From: Conidiobolus incongruus B7586 | Lineage: Eukaryota; Entomophthoromycota; Entomophthoromycetes; Entomophthorales; Conidiobolaceae | Direction of reading: 5' to 3' | Length of the DNA: 33,647 bases | NCBI GenBank assembly: GCA_000697335.1 | Contig: JNEM01010796.1 | Span: 1 to 33,647 of the forward strand | Shown: piece after piece, positions 1 to 11,782 of the stretch | Position numbering within the stretch: position 1 is the first letter of the stretch | Layout: every line of letters begins with the position of its first letter | Translations under genes and position numbers: made by a program | Notes under the pieces: generated by a model | Told to the model about the DNA's origin: nothing | What the model saw: only the letters and a program-made list of their open reading frames with translations | The model's database searches: none

Positions 1-2833
1 TTTTCAAGTTATATAATTAATAATTTATAAAAATATTATTAAACAAGTTTTATTATTTGAAATTTGAAATAATCAAAACAAAATCAATCTATTCTAATTT
101 AATTAAATAACTCTATATTAAAAGAATATCTTATTTCTAAAATAATATTATAGTTATTTTTATTTACTTAAAGCTATATAAATATTATTAACAAAGTAAT
201 TAAAAAATTCAGTAATCTATTAAAAAAGTAATTATTATATATAATAAATTGATATATTAAAAATATTATACTATATGTCTTCGGTTATAATATAAAAAAG
301 GATAATATTTATATATTAAATCAATGATCATATTTTCTATGTGAATAATTAAAGAGATGATTAATTACAATGATAACCTTATAAATGAAGTATAGTTACA
401 ATATAAAGAAAGATTTAAAGTCAATAATTAGTTTAAAATATGATTCAATATAAATCAGATATATTGAGTTACTGTCAATAATAAATCATAGTCAAGAATA
501 GTAATTAAAATTATTAAATGATTAAAGAATAATTTAAAAAAAATTAATGAAATGAATAATAATGATATAAGATAAAAGAAAAAAGTTTATATATCAAATT
601 GAAATAGCATATAAAATTGAATTTCAATATAAAAGGATTTTGGAATATAAAGGACCATAAAGAGCAAAAAAGTATAATTAATAAAAGATGAAATATAAGA
701 AAATAAAGATATAGTCATTTGATCTAAATTGATTATTGAATTAAATAGAAAATTAATGATGAAATTCAAATATATCAACCAATCAATCAATAGAAAATAA
801 CTGTTAGAAATTCAATAATATAGCCGATTTATTAATAAAAGGATTTATTATTTATATTGCAAAATATCAAAATCTAAGCACTAATAAGATTCAAAATTAA
901 GTTTGTATTGAATTATAAAAATAAATTTGAAATTTTTGATTAATGTTGAATTTATCAATCAAGTTAAATATTATTAATACTGCTAACTCGAATAAAATAT
1001 AATTTAAAATTTAAATAAATTTCAAAAGAACACTTGTTAATATCTAAGATCGACAATATTCGATAAGCAAAACAAATATTAATGTGTTATATAATAAATG
1101 ATCAATATATATTAATAAGAGCAGGTTTATAAATAATCCTCATTCAATAATAAATAGTAATTTATTTTGATCAAATATATACATAATAAGCTCTAAAATA
1201 TATTATATAAAATGCTAAAATCAACGATTCTTAATATCATCCCCTTTGAAATAGTCATATATTATATAAAATTTTGAAATTTGCGTACTAAATATTTAAT
1301 TATTAATTTACCTGTTATTAAAGTATTATAAAATAAGACAAGATTTTAGTCGAACAGAGAAAAAATGAAAGTATATATATGTATTATATTGAAATTGTAG
1401 TAAGAGGATATTTTCATAACCATTATTTGTTTATTAAAATTTAATATTATTCTTGATCAAATGTAAATTTAGCAATTTTGTCGAATTAAGAAAATTAATT
1501 AAAAATATACGATGAATATATATATACATATATGTAACATGACAACTGAAATGTAGATTAAATTAATAAAAATTAATAATTAAGGATATTTCAGAAAATG
1601 AAGTGAATTAATAGATAAGAATTCCAATAATATAAATATAACTTATTAAAATTAATATTCAGATATATAAAAAATTTTTTGATTCAATATTAAAATTAAT
1701 TAATTATATAAATATATATTTGAAAATCCAATATATTTGAAAAAACTAATTTAATCAAAGTTTAATTATTGTGAAATAAAATCAAATTAATTATATATTT
1801 AATAATAAAAATTTTGAATTAATATTATCAAATTTGGTTCAATACTATTCTCAACTTGATATTTTATTATTGAATTAAAACTATATAATATTTTTATTTT
1901 GAATTATATTTACAAAATTTAATATAAATAAAAAACAGTGAACAGTTTTCATAAAGTTATTAAATAACTTGCTTTTAAAGATAAAAAAAAGTGCAAAAAT
2001 GAATGATTTCAGTAAAAATGATATTATAAATACAATCACTATTATATAACTAAATTTGAATATTTTTTTTGGTAATATATGAAATTTCAATTAGAATATG
2101 ATATTGTAATTATAATTGAAGTTATTACATTTTATAAAAGATAATAGGAAAAATACTTGCTTTTGTATATATTATCATTTAAAAAATTAAAGTAATAAAA
2201 TAATCAAATTGAAATTTATATATTTTATGCCAATGATGAATTAGTAGTATATGATAACGAAGAGTTTACTGGAAATACAATGTTTATAAATAATCGAATA
2301 TTTTTATTCGATTAATCACTAAGTTAAAAAATATAATATATTCTTTATTCTTAAAACATAAGAATTATTGAAATAAATATTATTCTAATTTCGATTTATA
2401 TTGTCACCAATTTAAAATACTAGATTGGGAATTAATTTTTCAGGTTAAAAAATATATATTTACAGAAATAAAATAAATATTTAATAATAGTATATAATAA
2501 AAATAGTTAAAAGATATAGATGATGAGCATGATTAAAATGAAATTAGTAATGCTATTTTTGATTAATGAAATATTAATTATAAATTTCAACTAGAAAAAT
2601 GTAAAATATAATATATTGAACTATGGATATAATGTTAAGATTAAATTAAATCATAGGAAATTGAAAACCTTTTACTCGAACCGTGTCAAAGAATAAGATT
2701 AAAATCCTGATAATAGTACAATAAGTGAAAATTTAATAATATGGATATCTTATAATACTAATAAATAAATCGGATAGTAAAAGATCGATTATCATAATAA
2801 TATGGAACTATAGAGGAAATACTTACACTTCAA
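1..2833. other. AT-rich gene-free stretch
   Basis: This stretch is extremely A/T-rich, with stops in every frame at short intervals. The only longer open frames (for example about 587-790 and 1881-2090, minus) encode Ile/Phe/Leu/Asn-rich strings typical of chance frames in A/T-rich DNA. I see no tRNA box, no spliced coding pattern and no repeat with clear ends. It is read as intergenic DNA downstream of the TRF4-like gene. Confidence 0.6.
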
Positions 2834-4660
2834 TCAATCAAATTGTATGATGTTGTCCAAAAATGAAAAGGAGCATTTCACCTCACCAGTAGGTGATTCT
2901 GATAGTCTATACTCTTCAAACTCATTGAACTTCATTCCCAATTGCAAGTGCCACTTTCGGAATTGCTCACGAATTGGTTCAAACTTGCTTATGGGATCAA
3001 GACTCAATTCACGGTCGTTTGGAGCATAAATAACTAGAGAATCGTTATACGATTCTTGGTTTGTAAAGTTGGTAGGCATAGGGCGATCGATCTTTTTGAA
3101 TTGTAGATCTTTCATATTCATATCAATACCATATGAAGTGTGATCAAAAAAGTGGCCAAAATAGTCAAAGAAAGATAATATCAAGTTGCTGAGATTACTC
3201 TTGGCTAGGCGGTGAGTACGAATATGATGACAGCCCATAATTGCTACAGCAAGGGAACTGATATCAACTTTCTCCTTAGATTCTTTCAAGAAGATACTGA
3301 CCAAAATGGTAAGCGGCCTTAGAACTGGAAATTCTTCAAAATACTCGTTTATCAATTCTGTAGCATTGAGATCTTCTGGAGAATTGATAATAAACTTGAT
3401 GGTTATTTGTGAATCTAGGTGAACCATTTTAAGTGTAGTGAATTTAGAATGAGAGAGAGTTCCTTGATCCACTGAATATCCATGACGTTGAAAAATCTGC
3501 CCGAAATGATGCTTAAGCCCATTAAGATTGTTATTTGACTTCTGCACAGGAGTTAGAATCAGAATATGAAGATCGCTTGTGGATAGCGCGAGCTTTGTGG
3601 GAAAATCACCAATAGCATGTACGCGATATGTCGGAAACTGCCTGGATAGTGTTTGAATAACATTATTTAAAATTGTCTCTCTAAATAGGATTTGTTCAGG
3701 GGATGGGGATAGATAGAATATTAATTGGGTCAATTCTTCCTCAAAATAAATTGGAGAAGCAGTCATGAAGTGTAAAAAAGGTGGCTTAGTCAGCCAAACA
3801 GGTGCTCTGTATGTAGGTTTGGGGAAGGAGATAGGTAATGAGACGGATGCATGTTGCGTGAATTGACGTTTGCTTTCTTCGACGTTTTTACTAGTATTTG
3901 ATGTGATAGGCTGATTAATGTAATCGAGATTGTTAGATTTTGGAATTTGTGACTTTTCTAGATTTGGTTTTTTAACAAAATCGTGTGATTTTGAACTATT
4001 TTTTTCACAGGATTGGTAGAGAGACCTTTTCAATGGATTCAACTTAGCTTCTTTATCGATTTTAGTAGATTCTTCAAATTGATTTGTATCAGTGCTCGAT
4101 GAGAAATGAATTGCTTCAGGCTCTTTAATAATTGAAGATAATTCATATTTAAGAGAATGAGTCAATTCAAGAATTTCATTTAGCTGATACTTGCATAGAA
4201 TATTAGATTTGAAAATTGAAAAATTATGAAAATTAATACTAACCTGTGTAGATTTGTTTTGTTCAACTTTAGAGGAAATATTAACTGAATCAAGAGAATT
4301 TGTTGGTAAACTAATATTACTAGCAGGGGGAGTAATGCTAGCTTCAGAAGAACATGAAGTGTCAGAAATTTGAGTAATTTGTTCATTGACATTTTGTAAA
4401 TTGATATTTATATGTGAATTTTTAACTTGTGGTTGTCTATATATACTCGAAACATTAAATGTAATATGTTTACGAGGCTGACAAAAATTTAAAAGAGATT
4501 TTTCAGAATAACAAGTAGCAGATGTTGAAAGAGGACTTTCCTGAAGATTACTCTGTAAACCTTGATCAATACTTGCATTCATGCGCGCCACTTCAAGTAG
4601 TGCAAATTGCAATTTTGACCTAGCATTTTCTGAAGATTTGTATATATTGGAAGATGACAT
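2834..4660 (-). CDS. Catalytically degraded TRF4/PAPD5-type non-canonical poly(A) polymerase paralogue
   Basis: This is a single uninterrupted 608-residue frame. The first ~280 residues are low-complexity, Ser/Asn/Lys-rich and probably disordered. From ~285 to the end it aligns throughout with the intact TRF4 protein encoded at 23282-25098: APVWLTKPPF, then FEEELTQLI, then the nucleotidyltransferase core and the central domain (FFDHTSYGID against VFDHQTYGID). The catalytic signature is broken. The Gly-Ser motif reads G351-D352, the paired metal-binding Asp-x-Asp reads D363-L-H365, and the third Asp is K422 (K where TRF4 has D246). The GGYS motif is lost, and the nucleotide-recognition motif reads SLVIYAPNDR. 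The protein stops at IIQFD, exactly where TRF4 continues IQFDFKEL, so it lacks the C-terminal tail. A long frame held open in A/T-rich DNA argues for selection rather than a recent pseudogene. A role as an inactive partner in RNA surveillance is inference. CSL4 lies 1.1 kb upstream on the same strand. Confidence 0.8.
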   Translation of the reverse strand: MSSSNIYKSSENARSKLQFALLEVARMNASIDQGLQSNLQESPLSTSATCYSEKSLLNFCQPRKHITFNVSSIYRQPQVKNSHININLQNVNEQITQISDTSCSSEASITPPASNISLPTNSLDSVNISSKVEQNKSTQVSINFHNFSIFKSNILCKYQLNEILELTHSLKYELSSIIKEPEAIHFSSSTDTNQFEESTKIDKEAKLNPLKRSLYQSCEKNSSKSHDFVKKPNLEKSQIPKSNNLDYINQPITSNTSKNVEESKRQFTQHASVSLPISFPKPTYRAPVWLTKPPFLHFMTASPIYFEEELTQLIFYLSPSPEQILFRETILNNVIQTLSRQFPTYRVHAIGDFPTKLALSTSDLHILILTPVQKSNNNLNGLKHHFGQIFQRHGYSVDQGTLSHSKFTTLKMVHLDSQITIKFIINSPEDLNATELINEYFEEFPVLRPLTILVSIFLKESKEKVDISSLAVAIMGCHHIRTHRLAKSNLSNLILSFFDYFGHFFDHTSYGIDMNMKDLQFKKIDRPMPTNFTNQESYNDSLVIYAPNDRELSLDPISKFEPIREQFRKWHLQLGMKFNEFEEYRLSESPTGEVKCSFSFLDNIIQFD

Positions 4661-5759
4661 TATATTTGGATAAAAGTAAAAAGGAAAAAATATAATATAA
4701 TAACCTGAATTATATTCAAAGTTTAAATGTTGTCTAATATGAACAACAGTAATATTTTACAATATAAATATTATATATATATATATATATATCTTATCTT
4801 TTTTATCAATTTTTTAGAACATTAACATTGATCAATTTAAAATCAATCAAAAAACACTTAAAATCAATTTGACATCATATTTAATATTGTGAAATTAAAT
4901 TTCATTGGTCGAAATATAAATTCAATTCTGAAAAATACTTGTTTGTTTCAAAGATTAGAATTCAGAATGTTCAATCAAATATTATGTTAATTGAAGTTGA
5001 TGACGAATTATAAGGAACTATATCTTTAAAAGATAATATTCATTACTTTATTTGCATCTAATAATTTTAAGTGTCCGCTAAATTTAAGCTTAATAAATTG
5101 TTTTAATTTCTTCGAATAAAGTTTATAATGACATCATTATATATCATTCGAAATTGGTTTTGAATTATTAATTATATTGAATTAAATTTTTTTAAGATTT
5201 ATTGTTAAAATCATTATTATTTATGAAATTTAATTAATTTGAAAGCAAATAAGCAAAACATCCAGTAATTTTGTATTTTTCTTTCATATATTTTAACCTT
5301 AATTTGTTTATATATTTTTTTATAAATTAAAAAAATAATTTTGATTTGGAAATTTGTTTGAATATTTTGAAATTTTATAATTAATGATATTTTAATTGGA
5401 ATAATTAAAATGAATAGTAATTGAATAACAATATTATTATTATTCAATTGATCAAATTATTTGTGAATTTAACTAATTTTTAGTGAATTACAACAGTGCT
5501 TGAATTGAAACTAAAATAATCAGTAAAGATTTAATTTCATATAATCACAAATAATTTGATCTCAAGCCAATAGTATATTGACATTATAAACTATCATAAA
5601 TAATTTAGTCATTTTTAAATTTTATAATACTATTATTCTGTAAATAATTAAAAAATTCAGAAGAGTACAAATAAATATCAAATTATTATATGTCACAAAT
5701 ATCATAGAATTTATAATACAATATGTGAAATTTATTTGATTCTATGATATAATTATATA
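4661..5759. other. AT-rich intergenic stretch with an (AT)n tract
   Basis: This is the gap between the start of the TRF4-like gene and the end of CSL4, both on the minus strand, so it must contain the promoter of the former. A pure (AT)n microsatellite lies at about 4772-4792, roughly 110 bases upstream of the start codon. An open frame at 5217-5447 (minus) is Ile/Lys/Asn-rich and looks like chance. Confidence 0.5.
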
Positions 5760-6614
5760 TTAATCAAGAGTTGGTTTAGCGCATTTTCTAAATTCAATAA
5801 CTTGAGTTTTAGGACATTGCATTTCAATCCAAGAAATAGGAATCATCGTTTCACCTAATTGATTGATTTAACATGATAAAAAATTAATTGAAATAAATAT
5901 TATGGAATTTACCAGCAATACTCTGAGCCATAATAACACCGAATTCATTTTTAGCAGTTGATAAATAGTATGATTTAGAGTCACCCAAAGATATCTAGTC
6001 ATTACAAGTATTAAACATTAATGTTATTCAGTTGAATTTAAATTAATTACCACTTGAGCTTTGACGATATCACCAGGTCTGAAATTTTTATTAATTTGAA
6101 CTTTATCAATTTCAGTAGCTCTAACATCTTGTACTCTATAAAATCACATAAATAACCATGAAATCAGTAATAGCTATCATTAAGATATTACCTGATAACA
6201 CCTACAAAATTATCTTTGCAGGGTTGATTATTGACTAACATAATATTTACAGTAGCTTGTTTGGAATTTATTCTGGATACTTGTCCAATGACCTAATCAT
6301 AAATGATGAATATATAATTTTTATAATATAAAAAATTATAAATTTACAATTGAACCAACATCAGGAATTACTGGAGGTAATTGAGCACCAACGACCGAGA
6401 TAGTAGGTAACTAAAGAAAATGCATCAACTATTTTAAATATTTAATTACTCAATTAATAATTACTTGGTCTCCTTCATTTTGAACAATTTTCTTTTCTCC
6501 AATTAAACTGGCATAAATGAATTCATCTTTAATATAAGTTCCAATTCCAATTTGGTATTCTGATTTATAACCTAATGGCGTTCCTGGTGTTACAATTTCT
6601 GAAGATTCTTTCAT
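5760..6614 (-). CDS. CSL4: Exosome cap subunit Csl4 (EXOSC1-like), six exons
   Basis: Spliced protein of 191 residues, close to animal EXOSC1 and shorter than yeast Csl4. Exons: 6465-6614, 6348-6410, 6192-6292, 6051-6135, 5913-5994, 5760-5854. All five introns are 52-62 nt with GTAA donors and TAG acceptors, and the phases join cleanly. The N-terminal domain begins with TPGTPLG and contains the typical GTYI..GFIYAS-like strand (here IGTYIKDEFIYASLIG). An S1-like domain follows, from VIGQVSRINSKQA through RATEIDKVQINKNFRPGDIV, the family's diagnostic stretch. The protein ends in a region with IPISWIEMQCP. Csl4 caps the RNA exosome together with Rrp4 and Rrp40 and helps bring substrates to it. 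It sits next to a TRF4-type gene, whose active homologues feed RNA to the exosome through TRAMP. Confidence 0.93.
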
Positions 6615-7004
6615 TTTTTTATTTTAATATATATTTAATAATATAATTGTTATTCAGATTTTTGCAATTCCGAATCAATTCAATTTAAAATCTAATTGTC
6701 TTATTTCATGATTATGGGATTGACTTCACATTATAGAATATTAAAATTGACTAAAACATCGTTCAAAATGAATTATTAATATATATTAACAAAGTGTAAT
6801 TTGAATAAACATTAAAACAAAAGTATGATTTTTCAATGATGCCAATATCTTAAATTTAAATTATTTCAAAGTAAGTGATAATTACAATTTTGTCCAATAA
6901 GATTCGTGAAGCGTAGTGAAATAAGATGATAAAATTATCATAAGCCAATAATTTGAAATGATATAGGTTTAAATGAAAAATAATTAATGATTTTTAGGAT
7001 ATCT

Positions 7005-7585
7005 AAATTGATGACATCCTTTGTGTGGAGAAAATGGTCAAAATAAATTTCATTTTATATATTGTATTGCGAAAGATAATTTGAGGATAATAATAAATTA
7101 AATATTTAAGAATGAAAACAAGACTAAATTTAATAATTTATTTTATATTAAACCAAATATATAATACAGTTCGAATTACCTAAAATATAAAAATGATTAA
7201 TAAATATTCCTGTAAAACGATTAATAAAATAAAAAAAGAAAACATCAGTTGTGGGTAATTGAAACCATGGGTGCACGTCTTAAAGACTAATCGATTTTTT
7301 TGGTCTCATCATATAAAATTTTAAAAAATTAAAACTGAACATTACCTTATAATAATAACTTGAAAATAATTGATTTTGCAAACTCGACAATTAAAAAAGT
7401 ATTTAGAATTGCCAAGTGTTGAAAAATTAATATATGAGTTAAATTGAACAAACTAAGGAATACTCAAGGTATTTAAATGAGAATCGCTAAGTTGTCAATT
7501 TAAAATGGAAGCTAAGGATCAAGATTGCAAAGATTTCAAATTTATTTTAATTTTTGAGAATGGTTAATTATGGGATATTATTCAA
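7005..7585. repeat. Decayed tandem duplication, block 1
   Basis: This block shares a series of landmarks, in the same order and at near-constant spacing, with 8475-9085. They are tgatgacatcctttgtgtgg (7011), ttacctaaaat (about 7177), cccatgggtgcacgtcttaaag (about 7265), attacctt (about 7341) and ttaattatgggatattattc (about 7564). The offset to block 2 is roughly 1.47-1.5 kb at every landmark. No continuous frame remains. The shared ttacc words could be minus-strand 5' splice sites of an old gene, but that is a guess. Confidence 0.4.
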
Positions 7586-8474
7586 AAAATCCTTTCTTTT
7601 AATTTGTATAACCAATTGAATTAACCTTATATTGGTAATATATTTCACCGGTAACTTATGAATTTTTTAAGTTTAAGATGGATAACTAATCACTAATCAA
7701 TAGATCAAAATTTAATCATCAATAAAAGACAATTAATCAAATCTCAACCAGTTTGAATTTTACATTGCTCGAAATTACAAAATCTTATTAATGCAAAGAG
7801 ATTTCTTGCTATTTGAAGATCAAATTTAATTAATTTATCCAATTATCACAACATTTCACAATTTTATAATATAATATATTAAAAATGCATATCTATCAAA
7901 AATAATTGAAAATTCATACAAAATTAGATTATATAATTATTTATGTAATTAGTACAAGTTGATTAAAAATATTGCGAGTGTAGTAATTTTTTAATTTTAT
8001 TCAATAATCTATTATAATCGATTATAATGTAACATTCCAAAATATTTATAAATTAAAAACATTAAAATTTCATTAATTATTCATAATGTATCAAAATAGC
8101 ACAAATAAAAATTGTTGATTAATAATTATTAAATAAAGAATATGAATTCGGAACTTTGAAATATAATTGAATTTAGGTTTAGTCAATATTCTTCATCACC
8201 AAACAAAAATTTATATAGTAATTATAAATATCCCATAAATATTAATTTATTCAAATTAAATAAATTTGAAATTGAATTCACAATTTCGAATTCGTTCCAA
8301 AAACCTCCAATCAAGATTATTTCACAAGTATTTGGTTCAGAATTTTTGTCAATTTCTTCACTAGTCAGCAACGATGGGTGTAGAATTTGATAATAATTGA
8401 ATCGTCTTTTAATTACTTTGAAATCGTGAATATTGGAGTAGATTGACTATTTTCAATGACCTTATACAATAATC

Positions 8475-9085
8475 TGATTGATGATATCCTTTCTGTGAAG
8501 AATTGATTGAAATTGGATTATTGCTCAATAAATTATTAGTTTTAGTTGAGATTGAATTGTTGGAAATACATATCAAAAAAAAAATAAGATAAATGTGTTA
8601 ATTAATAAATCTCATATTTATTAAAATTTATTTAATTAACAATTTAGTTTACCTATAATCGAAAAATTGTTTAGTAAGTATTCATAAAATAATAATGAAT
8701 AAATATTAAAATAAAAATCAGAATTGCACATATTATAACCATTGGTGTGTCTTAGAGAGAAACCGTAAATAAATGTGTTTTTTCATCAAATAATTTATTC
8801 TAATAAAAAAAATGATTACCTTTTCAGATTGATTAATAATATATAATTTTGTGTTGATAAATATGTATGGATTAAGCGAAACTTTTCAATCCAAAGAGAA
8901 ATGAAAATTGACAAGTATTATTAAATCCAAATTTGATATAGATTTAGCCATTTATGTAATTCCCCACGCTTGCAAAGAGGATCACAAGGTAATCAAATCA
9001 TATTGTAAGTTAGAGTTTGGATTCTGGAAAGTTTTGTTGTTTTATATACAGATTAATTTTGTTTATTAATTATGGGATTATTCTT
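8475..9085. repeat. Decayed tandem duplication, block 2
   Basis: Partner of the block at 7005-7585, with tgatgatatcctttctgtg (about 8481), ttacctataat (about 8651), accattggtgtgtcttagag (about 8738), attacctt (about 8815) and ttaattatgggattattc (about 9065). Just beyond it, on the minus strand at 8222-8455, is a 78-codon open frame with non-random composition (for example SEEIDKNSEPNTCEIILIGG). It has no start codon and directly follows a TAG that could be a splice acceptor. It may be the last exon of a decayed gene. I recognise no family. Confidence 0.35.
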
Positions 9086-9385
9086 TTAATAAATTACTGA
9101 CAGAATATATTTAGATATAAAAATGAAAATTTTAATAAAATATCCAAAATATTTAATATAAATTTGGACTAGCTTCAATATAGTGAATTTTATTTAATAG
9201 TATAGGTACATTGCAAAATTGTGTATGAATAAACTATTTGATTAAAAATTTTCAAATTTGATATAAGCATCACAATAGTATTAATAAAGTCAGAATATTG
9301 AAAACTAACAAACTGGTTGAAAACTAGCCTTATTCAAATTTGAGATTGATTTGATTGTATAGATTATTATATTAAGTAAAATATT

Positions 9386-10296
9386 TTAAAAATTACGTAT
9401 ACTTGAAGTAGTACTAACCGACATATGTCTAACGTATAAGAAAGTTTCGGCGCCAGCAACAATCAAAGCAGCTAAAAATCCAATTAATATTCTAAGACCA
9501 GTATCGTCAGTAATTTGGTAGGAGACCCAATATCCAGCTGTAAACACTGCGATAGCTGAGAAAATAATATTGAAAATTGCGGTGAGTGAGCCTTTCATCT
9601 CATTCCATTCAGATTGTGTAGATTGGTTTCCTTGTAAATTCGGCGTCGCTCCAACTGCGAAGTTGGGATCGACATTGGCGACCATTTGATAATATTCTCT
9701 ATTCTGCTGATCGATTGAGATTTGATTGAGACGAGTGTCTAATTCTTGGTTCTAGCGTACGTTAATAATAAGAGGGGATGTAAGATGGGATGAGGATGAA
9801 GGGAAGGTTGCGAGGTTACCTTACTCCTCTTGACTTGAGGCTCTATATAAATGGTACTTCCTTTAACTAGTTCGTGAAACCAGTATTTCGATTTGTCTAA
9901 ATGTATAGAGTAAGTTTAATATCAATAAATTAATTTTAACATTTTTATTAAGAAAATTCGATATAATAATATTGATATAAATAAACATTATTTACCTATT
10001 CCAGAGTTATTACTATTTTCCATTTTCAATAAATATTGAGAAATGACTTTTAATAATTCTACAGGATATGGATGTGATTTTAGTTTCTCTTTAATCACTT
10101 CATCTTCTTGTAGCAAAGGTATTTCAGCACCGTCACTCGAATGTGAAGGAGAAGGTGGTTCATATTGAGGTAAAGGTTCATTTAAATAATTTCCCAAACT
10201 GCTCCTGATTCGATTTCTTAATTGAGTGTCGGCATCTGGAGAATGGAATACGAGTAAACTGGCCTCTCTCATACGCTCTGTTAAAGTCAAATTCAT
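9386..10296 (-). CDS. VMA12: V-ATPase assembly factor Vma12 / TMEM199 family, three exons
   Basis: Spliced protein of 247 residues. Exons: 9996-10296, 9820-9896, 9386-9751; all junctions keep the frame. The second donor is GTAACC at 9819, because the more consensus-like GTAAGG four bases earlier would throw exon 3 out of frame. The C-terminal half holds two membrane segments, about AIFNIIFSAIAVFTAGYWVS and ILIGFLAALIVAGAETFLYV, joined by the short YQITDDTGLR loop. This hairpin is the family hallmark. The middle contains YYQMVANVDPNF, like the conserved cytosolic segment before the membrane. Vma12 acts in the ER with Vma21 and Vma22 to assemble the V0 sector of the vacuolar proton pump. The tail MSVSTTSSIRNF is unlike usual family tails. 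A GTTAGT word just after YVRHMS could be a further donor, so the extreme C-terminus is uncertain. Confidence 0.88.
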
Positions 10297-10963
10297 CTTG
10301 GATACTTTTCTTTATTTAAAATTCATATAAAAATTCAAAGCAAACAGAAGTAATATAAAAACCTAAAATTTAAGTTATAAATATAAAAATTCGAAATTTT
10401 AATTATAATATTATTACAATTATGATAATCTAACAAATATATATAAATTTTTAATTTGATTTCATAATATAACAACTTGTATCAATATTTAATATATTGG
10501 GAAAGTTCATTCAATACCAAATTAATGATTAACAAAATATTTATATATAATATAAATTTTCAGATTTATGGGTGTAAAATAACAGTCAAATTAATTTGAA
10601 TTATTTTAAGTCAATTATTCATAAATAAATTCTATATGGAGGAATTATTGTTAGTGTAATTATTTTCACTCAATTAAAGCCAACCACGTTTGTTTACCAG
10701 TTATTTTGTTAAATTTGAATAAAATTCATAGAAAATATTGGATAAATTCTTAATGGTTTATTATTAAATTTGTTGGTAGCAATTAGTTGGATATAGTGAA
10801 CCTGGTTATTTCAATATCGAAATTTCAAAATTATAGCAAAAAATTAGCTATAATATTAGGCAAAGTTATAAGTCTTTTGTTTTAATAAACTAAAATAAAT
10901 ATGCAAAAGATATAAACAATAAATTTATAAGCTTTCTCAACAATTTAGATGTCAGTCAAATCA
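10297..10963. other. AT-rich intergenic stretch
   Basis: Presumed VMA12 promoter side plus the 3' flank of the orphan gene at 10964. I see no coding pattern, RNA gene or repeat here. Confidence 0.5.
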
Positions 10964-11782
10964 TTATTGAAGCTTTTCTCTCAAATATTTAATATCATCA
11001 CTATTCAACTCGTCAAACCAATATGCACTAAAATATCCAATTTTCAAAAGTTCAAACTCTGATCTTACCTTCCAAATTTTATATATCGTTTTAGATATCT
11101 TGTGAAATCTTTTATATTTCTTGCTTGCATTAAACTTGTTCAACGCTTTATCAAACTCAGCCGCACAGTTGTATGTAGAAGTAAATTCACCAATTTTATA
11201 CAACAATAATAAGAAATTATTTTTGATTCTCCTATTGGAACTATTGGAATACATTTGATACCATTGATCCAATTGCCTGCAGTAATATATCACACCTGTT
11301 TCTTTATCTTTTATTCTCTTACGTTTTATCATACAGTCAACTCCATGCTCATTCTTGATTATATTGAGTAAAGCATCGAGTAATCTCTCTCTGCTTGTAA
11401 TTTTTCTGTCAAATCTTGATTTAATTGGATTTTGATTAGTTGTAGCATCTTTAAATTCATTTATTATTTCTGATACCCCATTTTTTGAATCAATTTGGTC
11501 ATTACCTTGTTGTTCTTGAATTTTTCTGATTACCTTCAAATTTCCTTTGTTTATAATTTTATATTCAGGACGATCTGAAATAGTTGAAATATTACTATTT
11601 TTATTTCTAGGAAATTCAGATACTTTTCCCGATTTGTAGTTGGTATGAAGATAAGATCCTTTGAGATTATCGTTTAATGAAGTTTGATTCAAAAGTCTAT
11701 CTTGTCTTGATAGAGTAAATTTAACTTCGTTCAAAAGATTTTTTACTTGATCTTTTATTACTTTATAATCTTGTCTTGACAT
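10964..11782 (-). CDS. Unrecognised gene, intact copy A of a three-copy local family
   Basis: Intronless frame of 272 residues that I cannot assign to a known family. The N-terminal half (1-125) is polar, Lys/Asn/Ser-rich and probably flexible. The C-terminal half (about 128-272) is compact and conserved between the local copies: SRERLLDALLNII, a basic patch with IKDKETGVIYY, an aromatic segment LDQWYQMY, NNFLLLLYKIGEF, a basic YKRFHKISKTIYKIW helix, and the closing LLKIGYFSAYWFDELNSDD. There is no signal peptide and no evident membrane segment; the short LLLLYKI run is amphipathic. Two decayed paralogues follow on the same strand at 12738-13500 and 14363-17735. The high Lys content and basic helices would suit nucleic-acid binding, but that is only a guess. 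The intact frame next to decayed sisters suggests this copy is the one still kept. Confidence 0.65.
   Translation of the reverse strand: MSRQDYKVIKDQVKNLLNEVKFTLSRQDRLLNQTSLNDNLKGSYLHTNYKSGKVSEFPRNKNSNISTISDRPEYKIINKGNLKVIRKIQEQQGNDQIDSKNGVSEIINEFKDATTNQNPIKSRFDRKITSRERLLDALLNIIKNEHGVDCMIKRKRIKDKETGVIYYCRQLDQWYQMYSNSSNRRIKNNFLLLLYKIGEFTSTYNCAAEFDKALNKFNASKKYKRFHKISKTIYKIWKVRSEFELLKIGYFSAYWFDELNSDDIKYLREKLQ

Larger units (their letters stand above)
6615..9385. other. Gene-free interval between CSL4 and VMA12
   Basis: Apart from the two related decayed blocks described separately, this interval is A/T-rich DNA without a readable gene. It should include the CSL4 promoter just above 6614 and the VMA12 3' end below 9386. 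Confidence 0.45.

Noticed and set aside
587-2090. Open frames of 67-69 codons in the left A/T-rich stretch.
   Set aside because: They are Ile/Phe/Leu/Asn-rich strings expected by chance in this base composition, with no neighbouring exons.
9386-9760. Alternative VMA12 splicing using the more consensus GTAAGG donor at the end of exon 2.
   Set aside because: It shifts exon 3 out of frame and destroys the two conserved membrane segments, whereas the GTAACC donor keeps them.
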